Shown one piece after another: positions 18,024-25,114 of a stretch of DNA of 64,000 bases; within the stretch, counting starts at the first letter, position 1; each line of letters begins with the position of its first letter. The position numbers and the translations under genes are program-made. This DNA is from Microbacterium saperdae (GTDB taxonomy: Bacteria > Actinomycetota > Actinomycetes > Actinomycetales > Microbacteriaceae). The notes below the pieces were generated by a model, which saw only the letters and a list, made by a program, of their open reading frames with translations, did not search any database and was not told the DNA's origin. Location: positions 992,001 through 1,056,000 of the forward strand of contig NZ_VFOX01000002.1 in NCBI RefSeq assembly GCF_006716345.1. Reading direction: 5' to 3'.

Positions 18024-18062
18024 ATTCCCCAGTGCGACATGGTTTCCCCAGTGTTTCCCCAG
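18024..18062 (-). repeat. Three CTGGGGAA direct repeats upstream of the sugar transferase
   Basis: On the minus strand CTGGGGAAA (18062-18054), CTGGGGAAA (18051-18043) and CTGGGGAAT (18032-18024), start-to-start 11 and 19 bases, 34-72 bases before the start codon. Regular spacing and identity suggest a regulator binding site, in DNA or in the leader RNA. Shorter GGGGA pairs lie in the leaders of the kinase and giant protein genes. Confidence 0.5.
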
Positions 18063-18202
18063 ACCGCGAGCAAAACGCTTGCGGCGTTCGTCCGCATTCC
18101 CGACCCCTCGGGTTCCCGCTGCCATCTCCGTGATCCCACACCACGGATTGCGATCACCGTCCCACACGGCGATGCTTGCAGCGAGCACTGCAGACTCTCG
18201 AC

Positions 18203-18208
18203 AGCATA
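18203..18208 (-). promoter_or_regulatory. Possible -10 for the sugar transferase, implying a leader of about 200 bases
   Basis: TATGCT is the clearest -10-like hexamer in the 315-bp gap between the sugar transferase start and the LtrA gene. No good -35 is visible. If used, the mRNA has a leader of about 200 bases containing the CTGGGGAA repeats. Confidence 0.3.
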
Positions 18209-18292
18209 GCGGAATCATCGGGCGGAGGGAAGGTTTTTCGTACGTGTGGATCAATCGGGGGTCAGAGGCCTCGTCGCAGCGGATCGCGGGGC

Positions 18293-18298
18293 TATTCT
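18293..18298 (+). promoter_or_regulatory. Candidate -10, leaderless, ltrA-like gene
   Basis: TATTCT, seven bases, then GTG 18306. Confidence 0.45.
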
Positions 18299-18305
18299 GG
18301 CCCCC

Positions 18306-19502
18306 GTGATCGACAACACCGCACCCGCGCGCTTCCAGCTCCGCCGCATGCTGCCGCGTGATCCCGCTCAACCGCATCGGGCGGCCAGCATGCTGGAGCT
18401 GTTCTTCGACCTCGTGTTCGTCGTGGCGGTGAGCATCGCTTCGGCTCAGCTGCATCACGCGCTCAGCCACGGCGACTTCGTGCACGGCATCACTTCGTAC
18501 GCGATGATCTTCTTCGCGATCTGGTGGGCGTGGATGAACTTCACGTGGTTCGCGACGTCCTTCGACACGGACGACTGGTTGTACCGGGTGACGACCATCG
18601 TGCAGATGGGCGGCGTGCTGGTGATGGCCGCGGGCATCCCCGATGCGTTCGAACACGGAGACTTCACGATCCCGGTCGTGGGCTACGTGGTGATGAGGGT
18701 CGCCATGATCGCGCAGTGGCTGCGGGCATCGCGCTCCGCCGGCGCGCTGCGGTCGGCCACCCGGCGCTACGCCTTCGGGATCGCGGCGGTGCAGGTGCTC
18801 TGGATCCTGTTCCTCCTGATCCCGGGCGGCCCGCTGCAGCTCATCGCATTCGTCGTGTTCGCCCTGATCGAGATCAGCATCCCGGTGTTCGCCGAGCATC
18901 GCAGGCAGACGCCATGGCATCCGCATCACATCACCGAACGATACGGACTGTTCACCCTGATCGTGCTCGGTGAGAGTCTGCTCGCCTCGGCGAACGCGAT
19001 CATCGATGCGCTCAAGGAGGTCGAATCCCTCGGGCCGCTCATCGCGATCTCGGTACTCGCGCTCGTCGTGACCGCGTCGCTCTGGTGGATCTACTTCTGG
19101 CCGCCGCATCACCGCGCGATCACCTCGTTCGGCCGATCGCTGCGCTACGGGTACACGCACTACTTCGTCTTCGCCGCAGCGGCGGCGTTCTCGGCGGGGG
19201 TCGAGGTCGAGATCGACGTGCTCACCGGGAAGAGCGAGCTGTCGAGCGTGGCCGCGTCCTTCACGGTCACGATCCCGATCGCGATCTTCCTGCTCGGCAT
19301 CTGGTGGATCGCCATCCGTGAGAACGCGGACCGTGTGGTCAACACGGTCGTCCCGGTCGGAGCGCTCGTCGTGCTGCTCGATCCGGTGCTCCCTGTCCCG
19401 GTGACCCTCACCGCGCTCATCCTCGTCGTGATCGTGGTGGTGCTGGTCATCCGTCCGCCCGTGGAGAAGGAGAATGAGCGCTTCGACTCCGTGAGTGCAT
19501 GA
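18306..19502 (+). CDS. Low temperature requirement A (LtrA) family membrane protein
   Basis: A 398-residue protein with about ten membrane helices. The family hallmark is near the N-terminus: SMLELFFDLVFVVAVSIASAQLHHALS, with EXXFDLVFV. Later signatures include HPHHITERYGLFTLIVLGES and WWIYF. LtrA was named from a Listeria mutant unable to grow in the cold; its biochemical role is unknown. GTG 18306 is chosen because a -10-like TATTCT lies seven bases upstream. It is divergent from the sugar transferase across 315 bp and seems unrelated to the polysaccharide genes. Confidence 0.85.
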   Translation: MIDNTAPARFQLRRMLPRDPAQPHRAASMLELFFDLVFVVAVSIASAQLHHALSHGDFVHGITSYAMIFFAIWWAWMNFTWFATSFDTDDWLYRVTTIVQMGGVLVMAAGIPDAFEHGDFTIPVVGYVVMRVAMIAQWLRASRSAGALRSATRRYAFGIAAVQVLWILFLLIPGGPLQLIAFVVFALIEISIPVFAEHRRQTPWHPHHITERYGLFTLIVLGESLLASANAIIDALKEVESLGPLIAISVLALVVTASLWWIYFWPPHHRAITSFGRSLRYGYTHYFVFAAAAAFSAGVEVEIDVLTGKSELSSVAASFTVTIPIAIFLLGIWWIAIRENADRVVNTVVPVGALVVLLDPVLPVPVTLTALILVVIVVVLVIRPPVEKENERFDSVSA

Positions 19503-19507
19503 TCTGT

Positions 19508-19513
19508 TAGACT
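19508..19513 (+). promoter_or_regulatory. Candidate -10 with a leader of about 140 bases and a 4-codon ORF
   Basis: TAGACT is followed after five bases by ATG CAA CGT GAG TGA (19519-19533), a four-codon leaderless mini-ORF. The next real gene starts about 140 bases on. The stretch between is GC-rich with self-complementary segments (for example GCGCACGTCGATGCGC) but no family I recognise. Confidence 0.35.
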
Positions 19514-19658
19514 GTCTGATGCAACGTGAGTGATTCGCCCCTCTCGGCCGTCACGTCGCCACTGATCAGGGCCATTACGGACCGCGCACGTCGATGCGCG
19601 CGGGATCCGCCCTCGATCTCACATCAGCGAGGCGCCGACGTGCGCCCGCCCCACAGCA

Positions 19659-19958
19659 ATGAGCATGACCATGAGTATTACGACCTTCCCCCCTTTCGAT
19701 CCGTTGACCTGGAAACAGGCCGACGCCGATGTACACGTCGCGACCCGCAACGGCGAATTCGCCGGCTTCGTCGAGTTCGACGGCTCCGCCCACCTCGTCC
19801 GTGACGAGCGCGGCACCGATCTCGGCTCGTTCGAGACCCTCGGCGACGCCCAGAGTGCGCTCGAGGACACCCACGAGTCCCGCGTCCCGCGGAGTCGACG
19901 GATCCCGTTGACTCTTCCCCGGGCCTTCCGCCGGGGGTTGCGGCGCGCTCGCGCCTGA
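19659..19958 (+). CDS. Small unknown protein, 99 residues
   Basis: Not recognised. The core (WKQADADVHVATRNGEFAGFVEFDGSAHLVRDERGTDLGSFETLG, read in two parts) looks like a compact beta-rich fold, followed by a basic tail PRAFRRGLRRARA that could bind nucleic acid or membrane. Three in-frame ATGs lie at 19659, 19665 and 19671 and no clear ribosome site picks between them. It comes after the LtrA gene with its own possible long leader. The 3' end is GC-rich with a small palindrome but no clear terminator. It converges with the lipoprotein gene. Confidence 0.55.
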   Translation: MSMTMSITTFPPFDPLTWKQADADVHVATRNGEFAGFVEFDGSAHLVRDERGTDLGSFETLGDAQSALEDTHESRVPRSRRIPLTLPRAFRRGLRRARA

Positions 19959-19995
19959 CCCCGGGGCCGACTCGCGCCGGAACGAGGTACGGGTC

Positions 19996-20469
19996 TCAGC
20001 CCTCGATCGCGTCGGGCCAGACGGTGGGTATGCCTCCGTCGGGGCCTGCCGGGACCACTCCCTGCAGAGGAGTGATGATCTCCCATCCGGACGAGGCGTC
20101 GCGCAGGAACAGGATGACGGGCTCGTCTCCCTGTCTCTCCGACATGATGTCGCGGGTGTCCCCGCAGCTGCGGGGGAGCGAGGTCACCACGATCTCCCCG
20201 TCTCCCTCCCCACCACCGTCGAGCCAGGAGTCCACCTCCACGTTCCAAGTCGTGGCAGGGATGTCCAGGTAGTTCGATGTGCCGGCCTGGTCGACGATGC
20301 GGCCGAGCACGACCGCATCCGACTCGGCGGCGGCGTCGGCCGGCGTCTCGAACCAGACCCAGTCGATGCACGTCTCCGAGGTGACGAACGGAGAACCCGC
20401 GCACGCCGCCATCGGGGCGAGCGCGAGGATCACGGCGGCGGATGCGGCCGCCCGGGCGTGTCGAGCCAT
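19996..20469 (-). CDS. Predicted lipoprotein, unknown function
   Basis: 157 residues. The N-terminus is a lipoprotein signal (basic MARHARAA, hydrophobic AVILALAPMAA, lipidation Cys23 in MAACAGS). The mature part has three further cysteines and the patterns AAESDAVVLGRIVDQ and EPVILFLRDASSGWEIITP, which resemble small secreted beta-barrel proteins, but I recognise no family. It is expected on the outer face of the membrane. The start is supported by CATGAT six bases upstream. Confidence 0.65.
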   Translation of the reverse strand: MARHARAAASAAVILALAPMAACAGSPFVTSETCIDWVWFETPADAAAESDAVVLGRIVDQAGTSNYLDIPATTWNVEVDSWLDGGGEGDGEIVVTSLPRSCGDTRDIMSERQGDEPVILFLRDASSGWEIITPLQGVVPAGPDGGIPTVWPDAIEG

Positions 20470-20475
20470 GAGCCG

Positions 20476-20481
20476 ATCATG
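20476..20481 (-). promoter_or_regulatory. Candidate -10, leaderless, lipoprotein gene
   Basis: CATGAT on the minus strand, six bases, then ATG 20469. Confidence 0.4.
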
Positions 20482-20552
20482 GCACAGGCCGCGAAAACGC
20501 CGCTGTCGTATTCCGTTCGGCGCATGTGGCCGGGGCTACCCTGAGTTAAGCG

Positions 20553-21722
20553 TTGGGCGTCCGCCTTGGGCTTTCACAGCCGCAGGGCTCCGATGGACGG
20601 GAGAGCAACATCTCCACTTCAGAGGTCGAAACGACCGCAACGCTCGGACCGGTACGTCAGACGTATGCCGGTAACGCAGATTTCCCCCCGATGGCGCAGG
20701 CCTACAAACAGGTGTCGCAGGTCGTCCGAGAGATGGGCCTGCTGCAGCGCGCAAGCTGGTTCTACATCTGGGTCTCCGCCGGCATCGCCGTCGCCCTCGC
20801 CGGCTGCATCGCCGGCTTCATCCTGCTCGGCGACAGCTGGTTCCAGCTGCTCATCGCCGCAGCCCTCGGCATCGTCTTCACGCAGATCGCCTTCCTCACG
20901 CACGAGGCGGCGCACCGCCAGATCCTCAGCTCGGGTCCTGCCAACTTCCGCCTCGCGCGCATCCTCGCCGCCAGCATCGGCATGAGCTACTCCTGGTGGG
21001 ATTCCAAGCACACCAAGCACCACGGCAACCCGAACCAGGTGGGCAAGGATCCCGACATCGAGGTCGACACGATCTCCTTCCTCGAAGAGGACGCGGCGAA
21101 GTCCCGCGGCATCATCCGTCTGATCACCCGCAAGCAGGGATGGCTGTTCTTCCCGCTCCTCACGCTCGAGGGGCTGAACCTGCACTACCTCGGTCTCAAG
21201 CACCTGACGACCAAGAAGAACGTCAAGGGACGCTGGATCGAGCTGAGCATCATCGCCGCACGCTTCATCATCATCCTCGTGCCGGTCTTCATGATCCTCC
21301 CGCTCGGAATGGCCTTCGCCTTCATGGGTGTGCAGATGGCCGTCTTCGGTGTCTACATGGGTGCGTCCTTCGCGCCGAACCACAAGGGCATGCCGATCAT
21401 CGATCCGAACGCCCGCCTGGACTTCTTCTCGAAGCAGGTCCGCACGTCGCGCAACGTCAGCGGCGGCTGGTGGGTCACCTCGTTCATGGGCGGCCTCAAC
21501 TACCAGGTCGAGCATCACCTGTTCCCGAACATGCCGCGCCCCAACCTGTCGAAGGCGCGTGAGGTCGTGCGCGACTACTGCATCGCGAACAACGTGCCCT
21601 ACACCGAGACCAACCTCATCCGGTCGTACGCGATCGTGATCCAGTACCTCAACAGGGTCGGCCTCTCCGCCGGCGCGGACCCGTTCGACTGCCCCGCCGT
21701 CTCGCAGTTCGGTCGCGCGTAG
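20553..21722 (+). CDS. Membrane fatty acid desaturase, start uncertain
   Basis: Up to 389 residues. The three histidine boxes of the di-iron membrane desaturases are present: HEAAH (117-121 in this frame), HTKHH (153-157) and QVEHH (about 320), spaced between four hydrophobic segments. It should introduce double bonds into acyl lipids to tune membrane fluidity, in the delta-6/linoleoyl-CoA-desaturase-like group. The start is a problem: the only canonical codons before the conserved region are TTG 20553 and ATG 20691. Given the family N-terminus (ISTSEVETTA, RQTYAGNADFPPMAQAYK), the true start may be the TTG or a rare ATC near 20610. A TACCCT hexamer lies at 20537-20542. A strong hairpin follows the gene. 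Confidence 0.85.
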   Translation: MGVRLGLSQPQGSDGRESNISTSEVETTATLGPVRQTYAGNADFPPMAQAYKQVSQVVREMGLLQRASWFYIWVSAGIAVALAGCIAGFILLGDSWFQLLIAAALGIVFTQIAFLTHEAAHRQILSSGPANFRLARILAASIGMSYSWWDSKHTKHHGNPNQVGKDPDIEVDTISFLEEDAAKSRGIIRLITRKQGWLFFPLLTLEGLNLHYLGLKHLTTKKNVKGRWIELSIIAARFIIILVPVFMILPLGMAFAFMGVQMAVFGVYMGASFAPNHKGMPIIDPNARLDFFSKQVRTSRNVSGGWWVTSFMGGLNYQVEHHLFPNMPRPNLSKAREVVRDYCIANNVPYTETNLIRSYAIVIQYLNRVGLSAGADPFDCPAVSQFGRA

Positions 21723-21736
21723 TCCTCGCTCTTCCC

Positions 21737-21775
21737 GAATCGCCCGGATCCTCTCTGCGAGGGTCCGGGCGATTC
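21737..21775. terminator. Bidirectional hairpin between desaturase and tetR
   Basis: Perfect 12-bp stem GAATCGCCCGGA / TCCGGGCGATTC with an inner partial stem, between two convergent genes, without a T-tract on either side. Confidence 0.6.
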
Positions 21776-21788
21776 GCCGTTCTCGGCG

Positions 21789-22466
21789 TCAGTCCGTCGA
21801 CGACCACTCGGTGTCGCGCAGCCGTTCGAACGCATCGAGCAGAAGGTCGAGCGTGAACTCGTACTCCGCCTGCTCATCGCAGGCGCCCTCGGGGTTGCGT
21901 GCGGCGGCGTCGGATGCGATCGCAACGACGTGCGGATAGCGGGCGGCCATCTGGTGCATCGCGGCCGGCTGCGCCTCGCGGGGCGCCGTCGCCGAAGGGG
22001 CGGCGAACGCCTCGGGGCTGAAGCCCCAGATGCGGTATCCGAGGGCGTGCATCGCGTGGTGGGTGAGATCGACCGAGTGTCCGCCGCTGATCAGGTCCCC
22101 CGCCACCGCGTTCATGTGATCGAGCACGGCGGGAGTCTGTCGCGTGGCGTTCTCGATCGCGGTGCGCATCCACGGATGCCGCAGCAGGGCCTCGCGCGCG
22201 GACAGCAGCCGCAGGCGCACGGCCGCGCGCGAGGGGGAGGATGCCGGCGGGGTGCCGTACTCGCCGATCACGCGGTCGATCATGCCGCCGCGCAGGTCGT
22301 CCTTGTCGGAGACGTGCTTGTACAGCGCCATCGGGACGACGCCGAGTTCGGATGCGAGGGTGCGCATGCTCAGCGCCTCGATCCCGTGGTTGTCGGCGAA
22401 CGTGACTGCCGCGCGCAGCACCAGCGTTCTGTCGAGCGGGATGCGGGACGGTCGGTCGGTCGGCAT
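21789..22466 (-). CDS. TetR-family repressor
   Basis: 225 residues. The N-terminal helix-turn-helix reads LDRTLVLRAAVTFADNHG, then MRTLASELGVVPMALYKHVSDKDDL, the standard TetR pattern. The C-terminal ligand domain resembles the TetR_C group (ALYKHVSDKDDLRGGMIDRVIGEYG continuing). It is divergent from the DUF4386 membrane protein at 22560, and the 93-bp gap holds two copies of a GTGTAC-N3-GTACAC palindrome, so it very likely represses itself and that neighbour. ATG 22466 follows AGGAG; the ORF extends upstream through the operators and is not used. Confidence 0.88.
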   Translation of the reverse strand: MPTDRPSRIPLDRTLVLRAAVTFADNHGIEALSMRTLASELGVVPMALYKHVSDKDDLRGGMIDRVIGEYGTPPASSPSRAAVRLRLLSAREALLRHPWMRTAIENATRQTPAVLDHMNAVAGDLISGGHSVDLTHHAMHALGYRIWGFSPEAFAAPSATAPREAQPAAMHQMAARYPHVVAIASDAAARNPEGACDEQAEYEFTLDLLLDAFERLRDTEWSSTD

Positions 22467-22477
22467 AAGGCTCCTGC

Positions 22478-22507
22478 TTGACGAAGTGTACACCGTACAC
22501 CTAATGT
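22478..22507 (+). promoter_or_regulatory. Promoter of the DUF4386 gene, covered by operator 1
   Basis: TTGACG (22478-22483), 18 bases, TAATGT (22502-22507). Operator 1 fills the spacer, so bound repressor would block polymerase. On the other strand TACACT (22485-22490) is a possible -10 for tetR and also overlaps operator 1. Confidence 0.6.
22486..22500. promoter_or_regulatory. TetR operator 1
   Basis: GTGTACACCGTACAC: arms GTGTAC and GTACAC around a 3-base centre. The arms are identical to operator 2; centre-to-centre distance is 33 bases, about three helical turns, so two dimers would sit on one face. Confidence 0.75.
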
Positions 22508-22517
22508 GTCGGTCACA

Positions 22518-22534
22518 GGTGTACGTCGTACACC
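22518..22534. promoter_or_regulatory. TetR operator 2
   Basis: GGTGTACGTCGTACACC, a palindrome with 7-base arms and the same GTGTAC-N3-GTACAC core as operator 1. It lies just downstream of the DUF4386 -10 and would block early transcription. Confidence 0.75.
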
Positions 22535-22559
22535 CTACTCGTCGTCGAAGGGCCGCCGC

Positions 22560-23225
22560 ATGTCCGACCACCGCACTCTCGCCCGTGTCGCCGGGCTGCT
22601 CTACCTGCTCACATTCGCCACGTCGATCCCCGCTTTGGCGCTCAAACAGCCCTTCCTGCAGGCGGGTGGAGCGGGGGCCCCGACCGCGGCGCAGGGGGCG
22701 GTCGTGCTCGAGATCCTGCTCGCCCTCAGCTGTCTCGGCACCGCGGTCGTACTCGCTCCCGTGACGCGCCGGGTGAGTGAGCCCCTCGCGCTGGGCTTCG
22801 TCGGCTCACGCGTGCTCGAAGCGGCAGCCGTGCTCATCGGCGCCGTCGCCCTTCTCGCGCTGATCCGGATCGGGCCGAACCCCGGCGCCGGTGCCGATGT
22901 CCTGGTCGCGACCCATGATGCCGCGTTCCTCCTCGGTCCGGGACTCCTGCCCGCGATCAACGCGGTACTCCTGGGTGCCGTCCTCTTTCGCGCGGGGCTC
23001 GTCCCGCGGGTGCTTCCCCTGCTCGGGTTCATCGGCGCGCCCCTGCTGGTGGCATCCGCGTGCGCGACCCTCTTCGGCGCCCTGGACCAGGTCTCGCCGC
23101 TCGCCGGGCTCGCGGCGCTCCCCATCGCGCTGTGGGAACTCGGACTCGGGCTCTGGCTGGTACTACGCGGCTTCCGTGCGGATGCGGTGGAGCGGCTTGC
23201 GCTGCGACGCTCCGCGGTCGGCTGA
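22560..23225 (+). CDS. DUF4386-type membrane protein
   Basis: 221 residues with about six hydrophobic helices and a start (RTLARVAGLLYLLTFATSIPAL) characteristic of the DUF4386 family, whose function is unknown. It is the apparent target of the divergent TetR regulator, which suggests induction by a small molecule and perhaps a part in its tolerance (inference). ATG 22560 follows GAAGGG with 7-base spacing. Confidence 0.8.
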   Translation: MSDHRTLARVAGLLYLLTFATSIPALALKQPFLQAGGAGAPTAAQGAVVLEILLALSCLGTAVVLAPVTRRVSEPLALGFVGSRVLEAAAVLIGAVALLALIRIGPNPGAGADVLVATHDAAFLLGPGLLPAINAVLLGAVLFRAGLVPRVLPLLGFIGAPLLVASACATLFGALDQVSPLAGLAALPIALWELGLGLWLVLRGFRADAVERLALRRSAVG

Positions 23226-23247
23226 GATCCGGGGCCTGGATCTCAGC
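23221..23247. terminator. Hairpin between DUF4386 gene and response regulator
   Basis: Perfect 10-bp stem GCTGAGATCC / GGATCTCAGC with a 7-base loop, overlapping the stop codon of the DUF4386 gene. No T-tract. The gene on the other strand ends at 23264. Confidence 0.5.
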
Positions 23248-23263
23248 GCCGTGATCCCGTCGT

Positions 23264-23887
23264 CTAGAGCAGCCCCAGCTCCATCGCGAGAGTGACGGCG
23301 CGCGTGCGATCGGAGACTTCGAGCTTCTCGAACGCGTGCAGGAGATGTGTCTTCACCGTCGCTTCCCCGATGAAGAGATCCTTTGCGATCTGCGGATTGC
23401 TGCGACCCGCGGCGACGAGACCGAGCACCTCCAACTCGCGGGGGCTGAGCGAGGGCCGGGTCGGTCGGTCCTTTCGCATCCGGGTGACCAGGGTGGCGGC
23501 GATCGACGGCGCGAGCACGGTGTGCCCCTCGGCGACCGAACGGATCCCCGCGACGATCTCCTCCTGCGGCGCGGCCTTCAGCAGATAGCCGCTGGCTCCC
23601 GCCTCGATCGCGCCGAGGATGTCGTCGTCGCTCTCGTAGGTGGTGAGCACGAGCACGCGTACATCGGGAAGCTCCTGCGTGATCCGGGAAGTGGCCTCTG
23701 CGCCGGACAACGTCGGCATCCGCAGATCCATCAGCACGACGTCCGGACGCAGCGCGGTGGCCAGCGCGACCGCCTCGAGACCGTCGGATGCCTCGCCGAC
23801 GACCTCCAGCTCCTCGTCGAGCGAGAGCAGACCGACGATGCCGGAACGCACGATCGGGTGGTCGTCCGCCACGATGACACGGATCAT
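23264..23887 (-). CDS. NarL/LuxR-type response regulator
   Basis: 207 residues. The receiver domain has acidic pocket Asp8-Asp9, phospho-acceptor Asp54 in VLMDLRMP, and the switch Thr and Lys (LVLTTYES, YLLKAA). The C-terminal LuxR helix-turn-helix is LSPRELEVLGLVAAGRSNPQIA with TVKTHLLHAFEKLEV. It is the partner of the kinase at 25071; the two genes overlap by 4 bases (ATGA). It probably controls the ABC exporter genes upstream in the same cluster (inference). Confidence 0.92.
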   Translation of the reverse strand: MIRVIVADDHPIVRSGIVGLLSLDEELEVVGEASDGLEAVALATALRPDVVLMDLRMPTLSGAEATSRITQELPDVRVLVLTTYESDDDILGAIEAGASGYLLKAAPQEEIVAGIRSVAEGHTVLAPSIAATLVTRMRKDRPTRPSLSPRELEVLGLVAAGRSNPQIAKDLFIGEATVKTHLLHAFEKLEVSDRTRAVTLAMELGLL

Positions 23888-25071
23888 GACGACTCCTCCT
23901 GCACCGTGAGCGGCACGCGGACCATGAGCGTGGTGCCGGAGACCTCGCCGTCGGTCACATCCAGGGTGCCGCCGACCAGCGCGACCCGGTCGCGCATGCC
24001 CGCGAGACCGAAGCCGTTGCCCTCGCCCAGACGGACACCGCCGAGTCCGCGCCCGTCGTCGCTCACGACGAGCATCGCCTCTTCGCCCACCTGCAGGGTG
24101 ACGGAGGCCGACACGGCGACGGCGTGCTTGCGGACGTTCGCCAGCCCCTCCTGCGCGCAGCGCAGCAGCACGACCTGGATGCCGCGCGGCACCGGCTGAG
24201 TGGAGGTGGTCACCGCGACCGGCAGCCCGGTCTCTCTGCTGAACCTCTCGCCGAGTCTGCGCAGGGCTTCCGAGAGCGAGTCGGACGGGTCGGCCGCCGG
24301 TGACTCGACGACAACCAGCGCTCTGGCCTCTCGCAGTGCGTCGCGTGCCGCTTCCTCGATCAGGGCGACGGTGTCTGCGGAACCGTCCAGCCGTCCGCGC
24401 TCCGCGAGCATCACGATGCTGGTGAGGCTCTGGGCGATCGTGTCGTGCACGTCCCTCGCGAGGCGCGCCCGTTCGGCCGATGCGCCGGCTTCACGGCTCG
24501 CCGCTTCGAGTCCCGCCTGCGCGGCGGTGAGGTCGGCGAGCAGGCGCTGGCGTTCCGAGCCCCATTCGGCGATCCGGGTGATCCACAGCCCCAGCGCGAG
24601 GCTGAAGGCCGCTGACAGCCCGGAGGTGACGACACCGGCGAGGACGAGCTCCGGCCCGAACCCGCCCCAGAACGAATAGGCGATGGCGACGACGGTGGCG
24701 TTGACGAGTGTCACGATGATCGACTGCGCGGTCGACCGCGAGGTCATCCAGATGAGGGGCAGCACCAGCGTCTGCAGCAGGAGCATGTTGGGCTCGATCG
24801 AGGTGCCGATCGCCATCAGCGCGATCAGCGCGATCTGGATCATCGCCGAGGCGAGAGGAGACGGCTCCGGCGCCTCGCGGAAGCTCACGTAGCGACGGGC
24901 CCCGAACGCGTAGACGGCGACCAGGCCGCAGGCGGTGGCGACCAGCATCCACGGGGAGGCGGCGCTGCGCGAGGGGAGGGTGAAGGCGAGTATCAGGATC
25001 ACGACGAAGAGCGCGGCGGTCGCGAGGTCCCACCCCAGGCGTTCCTTGCGGACGGTGCTCATGACGACCAC
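23884..25071 (-). CDS. Sensor histidine kinase (HisKA_3 type)
   Basis: 395 residues with about six N-terminal membrane helices and no sizeable external sensor domain, as in DesK/LiaS-like intramembrane-sensing kinases. Phospho-acceptor His209 lies in ARLARDVHDTIAQSL. The ATPase region shows N-box EGLANVRKHA and G-box DDGRGLGG with GFGLAGMRDR. Membrane-embedded sensing and linkage to an ABC-2 exporter suggest response to membrane-active compounds (inference). GTG 25071 is preferred over ATG 25062 because GATGAT lies six bases before it. Confidence 0.9.
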   Translation of the reverse strand: MVVMSTVRKERLGWDLATAALFVVILILAFTLPSRSAASPWMLVATACGLVAVYAFGARRYVSFREAPEPSPLASAMIQIALIALMAIGTSIEPNMLLLQTLVLPLIWMTSRSTAQSIIVTLVNATVVAIAYSFWGGFGPELVLAGVVTSGLSAAFSLALGLWITRIAEWGSERQRLLADLTAAQAGLEAASREAGASAERARLARDVHDTIAQSLTSIVMLAERGRLDGSADTVALIEEAARDALREARALVVVESPAADPSDSLSEALRRLGERFSRETGLPVAVTTSTQPVPRGIQVVLLRCAQEGLANVRKHAVAVSASVTLQVGEEAMLVVSDDGRGLGGVRLGEGNGFGLAGMRDRVALVGGTLDVTDGEVSGTTLMVRVPLTVQEESS

Positions 25072-25077
25072 TCTGGC

Positions 25078-25083
25078 ATCATC
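25078..25083 (-). promoter_or_regulatory. Candidate -10, leaderless, histidine kinase gene
   Basis: GATGAT, six bases, then GTG 25071. This would let the two-component pair be made independently of the upstream exporter genes. Confidence 0.4.
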
Positions 25084-25114
25084 GCGGCGCTGCTGCCTCG
25101 AGACGGAGCCGTGC

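Noticed and set aside
16386..18209. 607-codon plus-strand frame across the sugar transferase
   Set aside because: The minus strand encodes a complete sugar transferase domain; the plus frame has no recognisable feature.
22486..22534. The two palindromes as a transposon end or recombination site
   Set aside because: They are short, lie exactly between divergent tetR and its neighbour, and overlap promoter elements, which fits operators.
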